A stretch of DNA of 64,000 nt, from the NCBI RefSeq assembly GCF_003028855.1, contig NZ_CP028324.1, forward strand, positions 3,906,001 through 3,970,000, in the 5' to 3' direction. The position numbers were made by a program, and so were the translations under genes. How positions within the stretch are numbered: position 1 is the first letter of the stretch; each line of letters opens with the position of its first letter. The notes under the pieces are model-generated. The model was not told the origin of the DNA, searched no databases, and worked only from the letters and a program-made list of their open reading frames with translations. Source of the DNA: Pseudoduganella armeniaca (lineage in GTDB: Bacteria > Pseudomonadota > Gammaproteobacteria > Burkholderiales > Burkholderiaceae_D). Positions 51,891 through 61,157 of this stretch are shown here, in pieces.

Positions 51891-54677
51891 CTAGCCGTTC
51901 GGCCCTGGGCTGGCCCACTGGGCAATGAACTCGGCGATCCGCGCTTCGATGCGACTTTCGACTGTTCGCAGGCGCAGGACAGGGATGCCGCTTTTTGCCA
52001 GGATGCCGTCCTTCATGGCGTCCCGCGCAGACTGATCGGGCCGGTTGTGGGAGCCGCCATCGACCTCGATGACCCCCACCGGCATCTTTCCAACGCGAAA
52101 ATAGAGCACGAAATCGCAACTGGCTCGCGCCATGAAGCCACGCTCGCGTTCCGTCAATCCCGCCATGCCCGGCGATGCGACCTGATTCAGCCTGACCTGC
52201 CCGTGCACCTTCAAGGCGTGGCACGCCGGCGTGGACAGGACCTCGCGCAACAGTTGCGCCACGATCTGCTCGGACTTGTACCGTGAATCCTCGGGTCGCA
52301 AGCGCGCATTCAACCGGGCCAAGGATTGGTCGTATTCGCCGTACAGCAGATCGAAGGCGGACACCACGGGCGCACGCACGACCTGCTCGTCCTGCGCGTA
52401 ATAGGTGACGTAGCGCATCAGCGCCGCAAGATGGCCGTTGTTGCGTGCGAATACCTCGTCGCCCGTCACCAGGGTAAAGCGGTGCTTGGCCCGCGACACC
52501 GCCACATTGATCATGCGCGGGTCATCGACGAAGTGCAGCCGCCTTGCGTCCTGGTTGTAGCGCTTCTTGTCCAGCACGGTCGAGAAAACGATCTCGTCGC
52601 ACTCCCGTCCCTGGAACTTGTGCACGGTATCCTTGACGAAGTCCGCTGGCAGGTGTGTGCGGGAAAGGATGACCTGCGCCCGGAATGGAGCGATGAAGCC
52701 ACGGCTGCCGTCCAGCCACACGGGCTCGCGCTCGTCGTCGAGCAGCTTGAGCAGCGAATCCAGCTCACGCTGATTCGTGTTCTGGCGAGCGTGGTTGCCC
52801 TTGGCGGTCACCACCAGGCGCAGCGGCGCTTCGCCGTTGTCCCGCGTCATCGGCACCAACGCATTCGCGTAGAACTGCTGGTTGCAGAACTGGATAATCC
52901 TGGGGTGGCAACGGTAATGCTCTTTCAGCAGGGTTCTGGGCAACGTCTCCCTGAACACCTCGACGCAAGAATCGAGCAGGCTGTAGCGCTCGCAATCGTA
53001 GGCCTCGGCAGGCGCGCGCACGTCCAGCATCACCGGAATGTGAGGCAACTGGCGATTGTCGCCGACGACGACCAGGTTCTTCGCGCAGCCCAACGGCAGG
53101 ATGCCTGGTACGATATCCTGCAGCGAAGCCTCGTCGATGATTACATAATCGAGGATCGCCCCGGGCGCGATCGAATTGACGATGGAGTGCGTGCCGCTGC
53201 CCAGGATGGGGAAGCGCTTCAGGAAGTCATCGAACTGTGCTTTATCCTTATAGGTCTTGGCATCGAATTTTTCCGCCGGCCGGGGCAGGCGCTGGAGGTG
53301 CTGCTTCAAGTGGAGCATCGACCCGTTCCTCAATGCTTCCAGCATGACCTCGAAATTTCCGTGCGCAAGCGACGCGCGGCACGCCTGAAGCTCCGCTTCC
53401 TTGTCCCGCATCGCCTTGTCGTAGTAGTGCAACTGCAGCGCATGGAACATAGTCAGGCGAGCTGCGCCTTCGGCGAATGGTTTGGCGCGGAAGATCCAGA
53501 AGTTGAACAGCAAATCGATACGGTCCTTGAGGCGGATGCGCTGCTCGCCCAGACGGGCGAGATAGGCCATCAGGTCCGCGGTCTTTTGTGGCGACAGCCC
53601 ATACTTGTCCAGCGACGAGGCGGCCTGCACGCCGTTATCAGCTTGCCACTGCAGCAAATAGCGCCGCTCGATGGCCAGCTCGTCGAGTTCGAGCTGCAAT
53701 TGCGCCGCGCGGTTGTGATCGCGCAGATACTGCTTCAAGCCCGTCAGCAGGGACTGTAGCTCCTCCAGCGCCGGGGCGGGCGCGGGTTCGCCCGACGGCC
53801 ACTCGGGCAGGCATGCGAAGAAGTCCCGCCGCTTGTCCTGGCTGCCGAGCCGGGCAACCATGTGACCCAGGCCGGACTTCTCCAACTTTTCGTAGACGTT
53901 CTCCACCGCCGCATTGTTATTGGACAGCACCGCCACCGTTTGCCCGCGCAGCATGATATTGGCGAGGATGTTGAGGATGGTCTGGGTTTTGCCGGTTCCT
54001 GGCGGCCCTTCGATCACGCTGATCTGGGCAAGGAACGCCTGCTCCACCGCCAGGAGCTGGCTCTCGTTCAGCCCGAACGGAAAGATCAGCCCCTGGCCCG
54101 GCCCCTGCGCGCCGTTGCATCCAGTGCAGTAAGCGTGCAAGGCGGTGTCGGCACTGGTGGGCAGTCGCGCCAGCTGGCGCGCGACATTGGCGGCAATCTC
54201 GCGCTCGGTCTTCGACCCGGCACGCTCCTGCCGGGCATTGGCCACGGCAGTGAAATACTGGAAGACCGGTGCGTCTTTCAACGCCGTCGACGCGGCAAAA
54301 CCGATAGTGTCCATCCTGTACACGTACGGCCTGTCGGCGTCCGCATAGTGCACGACGGCGTACCGCTCGCCATAAATCCTCGCCTTGGCAATCGGCGTGA
54401 CAATTGTGCTGCCGGGCTTGGTCAGCAAACACGCGCCCAGTTCGCGGGTCGGCGAGATGACACAGTCGTCGAGTGCGTGTACTGCCGAGCCCTTGTTCGC
54501 ATAGGAGCAGTGCAGGTGCAGACCCCGGTCGCTCCGGATCGACCAGCTGGTGATCGCCGCCGTCCTGTCCTCGCCACCCACCCGGATCGAAACCATACGT
54601 TCCTTCATTGCCTGCGCACGGCATAACGCTGCGCCTTCAACAGATACTGATTCCTTCGCTCTCCATCGGTAAGTCAT
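51891..54677 (-). CDS. SF1 superfamily helicase with C-terminal DUF2726-like nuclease domain
   Basis: About 928 residues. Walker A EGPPGTGKTQTILNIL is at about residue 225, with a helical insertion after it. Walker B VIIDEASLQD, VVGDNRQLPHIPV, LKEHYRCHPRIIQF, VHKFQGRECDEIVFST and INVAVSRAKHRFTLVTGD complete the Upf1/Dna2-type motif set. The last about 140 residues (DFVLYFRVGKMPVGVIEVDG, then ILAKSGIPVLRLRT) match DUF2726, a PD-(D/E)XK-like fold. Such helicase-nucleases occur in defence loci, but no partner gene is visible. The start is uncertain: ATG 54677 is used; ATG 54596 with AAGGA ahead is a good alternative. Confidence 0.85.
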   Translation of the reverse strand: MTYRWRAKESVSVEGAALCRAQAMKERMVSIRVGGEDRTAAITSWSIRSDRGLHLHCSYANKGSAVHALDDCVISPTRELGACLLTKPGSTIVTPIAKARIYGERYAVVHYADADRPYVYRMDTIGFAASTALKDAPVFQYFTAVANARQERAGSKTEREIAANVARQLARLPTSADTALHAYCTGCNGAQGPGQGLIFPFGLNESQLLAVEQAFLAQISVIEGPPGTGKTQTILNILANIMLRGQTVAVLSNNNAAVENVYEKLEKSGLGHMVARLGSQDKRRDFFACLPEWPSGEPAPAPALEELQSLLTGLKQYLRDHNRAAQLQLELDELAIERRYLLQWQADNGVQAASSLDKYGLSPQKTADLMAYLARLGEQRIRLKDRIDLLFNFWIFRAKPFAEGAARLTMFHALQLHYYDKAMRDKEAELQACRASLAHGNFEVMLEALRNGSMLHLKQHLQRLPRPAEKFDAKTYKDKAQFDDFLKRFPILGSGTHSIVNSIAPGAILDYVIIDEASLQDIVPGILPLGCAKNLVVVGDNRQLPHIPVMLDVRAPAEAYDCERYSLLDSCVEVFRETLPRTLLKEHYRCHPRIIQFCNQQFYANALVPMTRDNGEAPLRLVVTAKGNHARQNTNQRELDSLLKLLDDEREPVWLDGSRGFIAPFRAQVILSRTHLPADFVKDTVHKFQGRECDEIVFSTVLDKKRYNQDARRLHFVDDPRMINVAVSRAKHRFTLVTGDEVFARNNGHLAALMRYVTYYAQDEQVVRAPVVSAFDLLYGEYDQSLARLNARLRPEDSRYKSEQIVAQLLREVLSTPACHALKVHGQVRLNQVASPGMAGLTERERGFMARASCDFVLYFRVGKMPVGVIEVDGGSHNRPDQSARDAMKDGILAKSGIPVLRLRTVESRIEARIAEFIAQWASPGPNG

Positions 54678-54836
54678 CTTGCCATCATTTGCCCGCGGTG
54701 GATAGACTGCGCATAGCCGACTCCTTTTCGGCTCTCCGGCCATGCGCAACCCCGTATGAAAGCGCAATACGGCTGCTCTTGCGCGCTGGGAGAATGGCGT
54801 AGGCTGGGTTCGATGGCGATACCCGGCGCGGCGCTA

Positions 54837-54991
54837 CCGTCCGCGCCCTCGTCCGCCCGCCAAGGCGAACCTGCCTGCTGGCGTCAAACTCGTCCAGCGC
54901 GACATACTCGACGCCGATTCGCTTCGCCCTGCATCTGGCGGTGTCTCGCCGCGGTTCCTGCTCAATGCTGTCGTGCCGGATGAGCGACGTT
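54837..54991 (+). pseudogene. decayed fragment of an NmrA-like gene
   Basis: Within the otherwise gene-free 463 bp (54678-55140), about 155 bp translate with small gaps to TVRALVR...ANLPAGVKLVQRDILDADSL...FLLNAVVPDE. This matches residues about 25-85 of the NmrA-like protein at 50034 (PVRALVRNPASANLPASVEV, VQGDMLDVGAL, FLLNAVVPDE). It is a partial, frame-damaged paralogue, evidence of an old duplication flanking the helicase gene. Confidence 0.65.
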
Positions 54992-55140
54992 GCAGCGGCG
55001 GCCCGTGTTACCTGGTGTTACTTTCGCCACCGGATGCGCTGCCGTATAAATGGAACCCGTGCGGGTACGGCAGCTCGCGGCCCATTGCCGGCCGCTGCCA
55101 AACCCGCATGCCGAATCGCCGTCACAGCACTGGAGCCGCC

Positions 55141-55938
55141 ATGCCCGCCCGCCCCCATCCATCCCCGCTTGCGCCAACCGCGCCGCCCTCGCGCGCGGTC
55201 CACCTGGCCGGTGCCACCACCATGCTGCCCCTCATGCAGCGCCTTGCCGAGGCGTATATGGGCCGGGACGCACGCGAGCGCGTGGTGATTACCGAGGGCG
55301 GCGGCACCGCGCGCGGCTACAAGGCGGTGCTGGATCGTACCGCCGACATCGCGATGGCCAGCGGCCCGGTTCCGGACGACTTCAATAGCGAGCTGCAAGC
55401 CAGGGTGCTGGCCTTGCACCGCGTAACGCTCGGCCGCGACCCGATCGCGATCCTGGTGCATGCGTCGAATCCGGTATCGAACATCAGCCTGCGCCAGCTT
55501 GCCGATCTGTTCACGGGCCGCATCGGCAACTGGCGCGATGCCGGCGGACCGGACGGCCCGGTCCAGGTGCTGGTGGGTCCGCCCGGCGGCGGGGTCTCGG
55601 CCCAGTTCAAGCAGGTGCTGGGCAGCGGCGCCAGCTATACGCCGTCCCGGCTCGTCCTCGACAGTGGTGCACGGCTGCTGCGCGCCGCCAGCGACCCTGC
55701 CGCCATCACGTTTGCCGCGACGATGGCGCCGCAACAGCTGGCGCTGAAAGTGCTCACGGTGGACCACCTGTCGCCGGCCGCCCCGGCTTACCCGCTGCAA
55801 ACGCCGCTCACACTGGCGCTCGCGGGCCAGCCGTCCGGACCGGCCGGCGCGTTGATTCGCTTCCTTGCCGTCAGCTGGTCCGGCGCGCGGGCGGGTGCCC
55901 CGGGACTGTCGGCCATGGCGGCAGCGCACCATGGATAG
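55141..55938 (+). CDS. PstS-like periplasmic-binding-domain protein, no clear signal peptide
   Basis: 265 residues of the PBP-like (phosphate-binding PstS) fold: GATTMLPLMQRLAEAYMGRD, TEGGGTARGYKAVLDRTADI, NPVSNISLRQLADLFTGRIGNW. It should bind an anion. Unusually, the N-terminus (MPARPHPSPLAPTAPPSRAV) is Pro-rich, not a signal peptide, and no upstream in-frame start gives one, so export is unclear. GGAG precedes ATG 55141. It overlaps the next gene by 8 bp and opens a five-gene operon. Confidence 0.7.
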   Translation: MPARPHPSPLAPTAPPSRAVHLAGATTMLPLMQRLAEAYMGRDARERVVITEGGGTARGYKAVLDRTADIAMASGPVPDDFNSELQARVLALHRVTLGRDPIAILVHASNPVSNISLRQLADLFTGRIGNWRDAGGPDGPVQVLVGPPGGGVSAQFKQVLGSGASYTPSRLVLDSGARLLRAASDPAAITFAATMAPQQLALKVLTVDHLSPAAPAYPLQTPLTLALAGQPSGPAGALIRFLAVSWSGARAGAPGLSAMAAAHHG

Positions 55939-56767
55939 GCGCACCGCGTCGCTGGCCGTGGCAGTGGGTGCCGGCTTTTGCGGCACCGCGCTGCTGGCGC
56001 GCGCGCGCCTGGTCGGCGACGGAGCGGCGCAGCCGGGGAGCCTGCTGATCAGCGCCGCCGGGGCGATGCTGGGCTTGACCACCTGCTGGGCGCAGGCGTT
56101 CCGGCAGCAACACGGCGACGCCCGCGTCGTCATCGAAAAAGGCGGGGCAATGCCGGCCTATATCGCCGCCAGGCGCGGCGTGATCGACCTGGCCGCCATG
56201 ACGCGGCCACTGACGGATGCGGAGGACGACGCGAGCGCCCACCACTACCTGGTCGCCAAGGGGCAGATCGGTATCGTCGTCAACCGGGCTTCGCCAATCC
56301 TCGACCTTGGCCGGCAGCAGCTGCAGGCACTGCTGACCGGCGCGGCCGCCAACTGGCGCGAGGTGGGCGGGCCGGACATGCCAGTGCAGGTGGTGGCCCG
56401 TGGCCTCGGCACCAGCGCGCGCCAGTTTGCCGAGGAGGTATTGCTGGCCGGCGGCGATTTCGCCCCGGCTGCCAGCGAATATGACCGCGCGGCGGACGTG
56501 GTGGCGGCGGTCGGCGCACATCCGGGCGGGATCGGTGCGATCGCACTGCGCGGCGAGCGGCTGCCGCCTGCCGTGCGCCTGCTCGCCATCGACGGCGTAG
56601 GGGCCACGCGCAGCACCGCGCTGTCTGGCCGCTATCCGTTCGCGCACGGGTTCTACCTGCTGCTGTATGGCGCAGCGGACGGTATGCGCGGCGACTTCCT
56701 GCGCTACGCACGCAGCACGGCCGGCCAGGCGATCGTCGCCGAACTCGGCCTGATACCGGTGCGCTAG
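55931..56767 (+). CDS. PstS-like periplasmic-binding-domain protein, exported
   Basis: 278 residues with a hydrophobic N-terminus (ASLAVAVGAGFCGTALLARA) and the same PBP-like fold as the previous gene (ISAAGAMLGLTTCWAQAFRQ, EKGGAMPAYIAARRGVIDLA, LQALLTGAAANWREVGGPD). It is therefore a divergent tandem paralogue, likely binding an anion in the periplasm. No ABC permease or ATPase is nearby, so it may sense rather than transport. Confidence 0.75.
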   Translation: MDRRTASLAVAVGAGFCGTALLARARLVGDGAAQPGSLLISAAGAMLGLTTCWAQAFRQQHGDARVVIEKGGAMPAYIAARRGVIDLAAMTRPLTDAEDDASAHHYLVAKGQIGIVVNRASPILDLGRQQLQALLTGAAANWREVGGPDMPVQVVARGLGTSARQFAEEVLLAGGDFAPAASEYDRAADVVAAVGAHPGGIGAIALRGERLPPAVRLLAIDGVGATRSTALSGRYPFAHGFYLLLYGAADGMRGDFLRYARSTAGQAIVAELGLIPVR

Positions 56768-56781
56768 CGCCTGCCCCTGCC

Positions 56782-58134
56782 ATGCTGCGCATCCAAGCCA
56801 TGCGTGCCGGTTTTCTCGACCGGCTCCGACAGCACCGTGCGCTGCGCGACGCGCTGGCCTGGGCAGCACTGCTGGCCCTGCTGTCGGCAGCGGCGTGGTG
56901 CGCGTTCCAGCTCGCCCCCCGGCGCTACCACATGCGCATCACCGGGGGCGACATCACCAGCAACCAGCACTTCCTCGCCCGCGGCCTGCAGCAGGAGGCG
57001 GCGGCCAACGGTGTGCTGCTCGACTTGCGGCCGAGCGCCGGCTCACAGGAGGCGCTGGCGCTGGTCGCCGCCGGCGAGGTGGATCTTGCATTCATCCAGG
57101 GCGGGCTGGACTTGCCGTACCCGCACGTCGTGCACGTCGCCACCGTCACGCCCGAGTTGCTGCACGTGCTGGCACGCCCGTCCGTCCAGAGCCTGGCGGG
57201 GCTGCGCGGCAAGCGCGTCAACCTGGGCAGCCGACAGGGCGGCACCCGCATCATCGCCACCGCATTGCTGGGCTTTGCCGGGTTGCGCGCGGAGGTCGAT
57301 TTCGTGGAATCGAACCTGTCCACCGAGGAGCTGCTCACCCTGCGCTCGGAGCGCCTGCCGGACGCACTCGTGATCCGCTCCTTCGCGCCCTCCGAAGTCG
57401 TCGATTACCTGATTCGCCAGCACGGCTATGTCCTGCTGGACGTGCCGTTCGCATCGGCCTTCGCGCAACGCCATGACTGGGCGATCGAGGGCCGGATCAT
57501 GGCCGGTACGTATGGCATCGAGCCGGTCGCACCGCCGCGCGCCATCAGCACGGTCGGCGTCAACCTGCGCCTGGTTGCGAACGACAGCACGGATCCGCGC
57601 GCCATCGCCAGTGTCCTGGAGAGCCTGTACGGCGCCCCGCTGGGGGCCAGGCTCAAGCTGCGCTTCGACGAAGCGCAGATCCTTGCCTCTGCAACCTATC
57701 CACCGGCCGAAGGGACCCGGCTGTTCATGGCGCAGCGCCAGCCGCTGCAGATCGGTCCCGCGCTGGACAAGGCTTCGGCGCAGCTGGGCCTGGCCGTGTC
57801 GCTGGTCTCCACCCTGCTGGTGATCGTCAACTGGTGCAAGGGGGCGCTGCTGCCGGCCGCCGGCCCCGACGGCGACGACACCTGCCTGGCCTGCCTGGCG
57901 CGCCTGGGCGAACTGGAAGCGCGCTATGGCGACCGGCTGGCGCGAGGCACGCTGCACCAGCACGAGGTCGATGCGCTGGAACGCCACCTGTCGGCGATCA
58001 AGGCCGCCACGCTGGCAAGTATCGGGCGGCCGCTGCAGGACAAGCAATTGCCCGCCAACGTCCTGCTGGCGCTGGCCGAACTGCGCGCCCGCCTCGACAG
58101 CCTGCGCCGCAAACCCATGCCGAACCCACCCTGA
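56782..58134 (+). CDS. TAXI-type solute-binding membrane protein
   Basis: 450 residues. An N-terminal membrane anchor (ALAWAALLALLSAAAWCAF), a TAXI/NMT1-like periplasmic domain (ITGGDITSNQHFLARGLQQEA-type start, AAGEVDLAFIQGG, LRGKRVNLGSRQGGTRI), a second membrane helix near 350-372 (LGLAVSLVSTLLVIVNW) and a cytoplasmic helical tail with DDTCLACL. TAXI proteins feed TRAP transporters, but here no TRAP permease is present and the tail faces the cytoplasm, hinting at a sensor that passes a signal inward. Confidence 0.75.
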   Translation: MLRIQAMRAGFLDRLRQHRALRDALAWAALLALLSAAAWCAFQLAPRRYHMRITGGDITSNQHFLARGLQQEAAANGVLLDLRPSAGSQEALALVAAGEVDLAFIQGGLDLPYPHVVHVATVTPELLHVLARPSVQSLAGLRGKRVNLGSRQGGTRIIATALLGFAGLRAEVDFVESNLSTEELLTLRSERLPDALVIRSFAPSEVVDYLIRQHGYVLLDVPFASAFAQRHDWAIEGRIMAGTYGIEPVAPPRAISTVGVNLRLVANDSTDPRAIASVLESLYGAPLGARLKLRFDEAQILASATYPPAEGTRLFMAQRQPLQIGPALDKASAQLGLAVSLVSTLLVIVNWCKGALLPAAGPDGDDTCLACLARLGELEARYGDRLARGTLHQHEVDALERHLSAIKAATLASIGRPLQDKQLPANVLLALAELRARLDSLRRKPMPNPP

Positions 58135-58151
58135 CCGACGGAGATCCGACC

Positions 58152-60047
58152 ATGCCCACTTCCCCCCACGCGGCGGCGCACTTCCTGTCGCCGCGGCACG
58201 CCAGCACACGTCACGACGGGCTGGCGGCCTGCCTGCTGGCCGACAGCGTGCTGTGCCGCTGCAGCAAGCTCAGTCTGCCGCGGCTGCTGGCGCATGCCAC
58301 GTGCCGGGAAGTCGATGCCGGCACCGTGATCTGCCAGGCCGGCGCCCCGGCCGACACGCTCTACCTGCTGATGGCGGGATCGGTGCGCCTGGTCTCGCCG
58401 GCGGGACGGGAGGTCGCGGACACGGTCACCCGCTTTGGCGAAGAGGCAGCATGCGGGGCGCAGTATTACCTGAACAGCGCGGTTGCCACCAGCGCGGCCC
58501 GCCTCCTGTGCATTCCCCACGGCGCCACGGCCAGCCTGGTGCGCGACAATCCGCGCCTGAAGACGGCGCTGCTGCTGGCGCTGGCCAGCCAGCAGGCCGA
58601 GCGGCCGCTCGTGAGCGTGCGCGAAGCGGGTGCGGCCGGCGGCGCGGCCGGCTATCGCGCCCATGCGGTGCCGGGCTGGCTGCTGACCATCCTCTTGCCC
58701 CTCGCCGTGCTGGCGTTCGGTGCGCGGCTGGGCGTGACCCCGGGCGGCGTGATCTTCCTGGCGATCTTTTCCGCCACCATCGTGATGTGGGTGTTCAGCC
58801 TGCTGGACGACTACATTCCCGTCCTGTTCGCGCTGCTGGCGACCGTCCTGACCGGCCTGGTGCCCGTGCCCGTGGTGCTGTCCGGCTTCGCGTCGGACGG
58901 CTTCCTGATGGCGCTCAGCACGCTGGCGCTCGGCACCGTCGTGGTCAGTTCGGGGCTGGGTTACCGCGCCATGCTGATGATGCTGCACCGCCTGCCCAAC
59001 CGCCAGGCCTGGCACAACGTCGGGCTGCTCGTGATGGGCCTGGTGCTGACCCCGATCATCCCGACCGCCAACGGTCGCGTCGCGTTGCTGGCACCATTCT
59101 ATGTGGACATGGTGGACAGCCTGAAGCTGCGCCGCCAGGGCAAGTCGGCAACCCGCATGGCCCTGACCTGCTTTGGCGGCACCAGCCTGTTCTCGGCGAT
59201 TTTCCTCACCAGCAAATCGGTCAACTTCGTGGTGCTGGGCCTGTCGTCGCCGCAGGCACAAGACCGCTTCCAGTGGATGGGCTGGCTCCACGCCGCGCTC
59301 GTCACCGGGGCGATGCTGCTGTTCCTGAACTGCATCGCTGGCGCCATCTGGCTGCGCAACGGCGAGCGCGGCCGGCTGTCGGTCCGGCGCGTCGCGGCGC
59401 AGCGCGCCATGCTGGGCCCGATCAATACGCGTGAATGGGCGGCGTTGGCCGGCATCGCGTTCATGATGCTGGGCATCGTCACCAGTTCGGTCCACCGGGT
59501 GCAGCCGCCGTGGCTCGCCTTCGCCATGCTGTTCGGCCTGCTCGTGTGCGGCACGCTGGACAAGACGGAGCTGAAGGAAAAGGTCGACTGGACCTTCCTG
59601 TTGTACCTGAGCGGCATGACGGGCATCGTGGCGGCCTTCAACCACCTGGGCCTCGATCGCCAGCTGGGCGCCGCCCTGCCCGACCTCGGCGCCGTCATGC
59701 GCGACAATTTCAGCCTGTTCGCCGTGCTGCTGTTCGTGCTGGTGAACCTGCTGCGCCTCATGGTGCCCACCAACGCCACCGCCGTGCTGCTGGCGACGAT
59801 CCTGATGCCGCTGGCGAACGTCAGCGGCGTCAACGAATGGCTGGTGGGCTTCATGATCCTGCTGTTTTCCGAAAGCTGGTTCTTCCCGTACCAGTGCAGC
59901 TATTACCTGCAGCTGCAGGCGATCAACCTGGCGGACCCCATGTACGACGAAAAGCGCTTCCTGCGCTTCAACGCGGTGCTGAACGGCGCGCGGCTGCTGG
60001 CGGTGCTGGCCTCGGTGCCGTACTGGAAATGGCAGGGCATCCTGTGA
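58152..60047 (+). CDS. SLC13/DASS-family anion transporter with N-terminal cyclic-nucleotide-binding domain
   Basis: 631 residues. About 35-135 are a cNMP-binding-type domain (CREVDAGTVICQAGAPADTLYLLMAGSVRL, split as CREVDAGTVICQ and APADTLYLLMAGSVRLV). From about 165 follow about 12 membrane helices of the DASS/citrate-type carrier (IPTANGRVALLAPFYVDMVD, LMVPTNATAVLLATILMP, the two hairpin motifs). It should move a di- or tricarboxylate or sulfate, possibly gated by a nucleotide. GGAGA precedes ATG 58152. It overlaps the next gene by 4 bp. Confidence 0.85.
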   Translation: MPTSPHAAAHFLSPRHASTRHDGLAACLLADSVLCRCSKLSLPRLLAHATCREVDAGTVICQAGAPADTLYLLMAGSVRLVSPAGREVADTVTRFGEEAACGAQYYLNSAVATSAARLLCIPHGATASLVRDNPRLKTALLLALASQQAERPLVSVREAGAAGGAAGYRAHAVPGWLLTILLPLAVLAFGARLGVTPGGVIFLAIFSATIVMWVFSLLDDYIPVLFALLATVLTGLVPVPVVLSGFASDGFLMALSTLALGTVVVSSGLGYRAMLMMLHRLPNRQAWHNVGLLVMGLVLTPIIPTANGRVALLAPFYVDMVDSLKLRRQGKSATRMALTCFGGTSLFSAIFLTSKSVNFVVLGLSSPQAQDRFQWMGWLHAALVTGAMLLFLNCIAGAIWLRNGERGRLSVRRVAAQRAMLGPINTREWAALAGIAFMMLGIVTSSVHRVQPPWLAFAMLFGLLVCGTLDKTELKEKVDWTFLLYLSGMTGIVAAFNHLGLDRQLGAALPDLGAVMRDNFSLFAVLLFVLVNLLRLMVPTNATAVLLATILMPLANVSGVNEWLVGFMILLFSESWFFPYQCSYYLQLQAINLADPMYDEKRFLRFNAVLNGARLLAVLASVPYWKWQGIL

Positions 60048-61078
60048 AATCGCCACTGGAGAAATGCGCCCTCGGCGCCTTCCTGGTGAGCGCGCTGGTC
60101 CTGTTCGGCTGGCTCAGCATGCACCGTCCCGTCATCTTCATCCTGCACAGCTACGATACCGGCTATGCATGGGTGCGCGACATCAACGTGGGCATCAATC
60201 GGGTGCTGAAGCAGCCGTACCTGTACCGGACCCAGTGGTATTACATGGACACCAAGCGGCATCCGTTCGAAGAACACAATCTGCGTGCCGGCAGCGCGGC
60301 GCGGCACGCGATCGACAGGGTGCGGCCCGACATACTGATCGCCATCGATGACGACGCCCAGCGTTTCGCCGCGCGCTACTACATCGGCGACCCGCACATG
60401 AAGATCGTGTTCGCCGGGGTCAATGGCACCGCACGCGACTATGGCTATGACCGCGCCCGCAATGTCACCGGCATCCTGGAACGGCTGCCGCTCGACGCAC
60501 TGCTGGAAGCACTGGCCAGTGCCAGGGCCGGGCCGGCGGGTGTCCCGCTGCGCCGGGTTGCCGTGCTGGGCGAACGGTCGGTCTCGGTGAGCGGCGACAT
60601 GGCGCAGATCGCGCGCTACGACTGGCACCCGCTGACCATCGACACCATCGTCCAGGTGGCGACCTGGCCGGAATGGCAGCACAGCGTGCTGTCCCTGGGG
60701 GCGCGCAACGATGCCCTGCTGCTGGCGGGCTATCGCGGCCTGGCCCGCTCGCCGCACGACCGCACGCTGGTGCCGCCGGCGGAAGTGGCCGCGTGGACCG
60801 AAGCGCATTCGCCGGTGCCGGTCATCGCCCTGAACGCCTTCCACATCGAGGACGGCGGCATGCTGGCCATCGGCACCTCGCCGTACGAATTGGGTGAAGT
60901 GGCGGCCAGGCTGGCGCTCGATCTCGCGTTGGAGCAGGTGCCGGTCGCCAGCCGGCCCATCACCGAGTCGCACCAGTTCATCGTCAGCATGAGCGGTGCG
61001 CGGCTGAGCGCGCGGGGGTTCTGGATGCCTCGCATCTACGAGGCGGCGGCGCGCACGGGGGACTTGTACCGGCCGTAG
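60044..61078 (+). CDS. ABC-type substrate-binding (PF04392-like) membrane-anchored protein
   Basis: 344 residues from a GTG at 60044 overlapping the transporter stop (GTGA). An N-terminal anchor (LGAFLVSALVLFGWLSMH) leads to an ABC_sub_bind-type domain (VIFILHSYDTGYAWVRDINV, RPDILIAIDDDAQRFA, IVFAGVNGTARDYGY, VPVIALNAFHIEDGGMLAIG). Similar domains bind amino acids or sugars and often precede sensor kinases. It is the last gene of the operon and has no kinase attached. Confidence 0.7.
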   Translation: MKSPLEKCALGAFLVSALVLFGWLSMHRPVIFILHSYDTGYAWVRDINVGINRVLKQPYLYRTQWYYMDTKRHPFEEHNLRAGSAARHAIDRVRPDILIAIDDDAQRFAARYYIGDPHMKIVFAGVNGTARDYGYDRARNVTGILERLPLDALLEALASARAGPAGVPLRRVAVLGERSVSVSGDMAQIARYDWHPLTIDTIVQVATWPEWQHSVLSLGARNDALLLAGYRGLARSPHDRTLVPPAEVAAWTEAHSPVPVIALNAFHIEDGGMLAIGTSPYELGEVAARLALDLALEQVPVASRPITESHQFIVSMSGARLSARGFWMPRIYEAAARTGDLYRP

Positions 61079-61157
61079 GGCAGGCGTGGTGACGGCGACC
61101 GCGCCTGCCCTGCCTGAACGCGCTGGCGAGCGGTCACCTCGGCAAACGACTGCCGGC

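Noticed and set aside
57924..60056. A 710-codon minus-strand frame opposite the SLC13 carrier
   Set aside because: Gln/His/Arg-rich antisense shadow; the plus strand encodes a coherent membrane protein.
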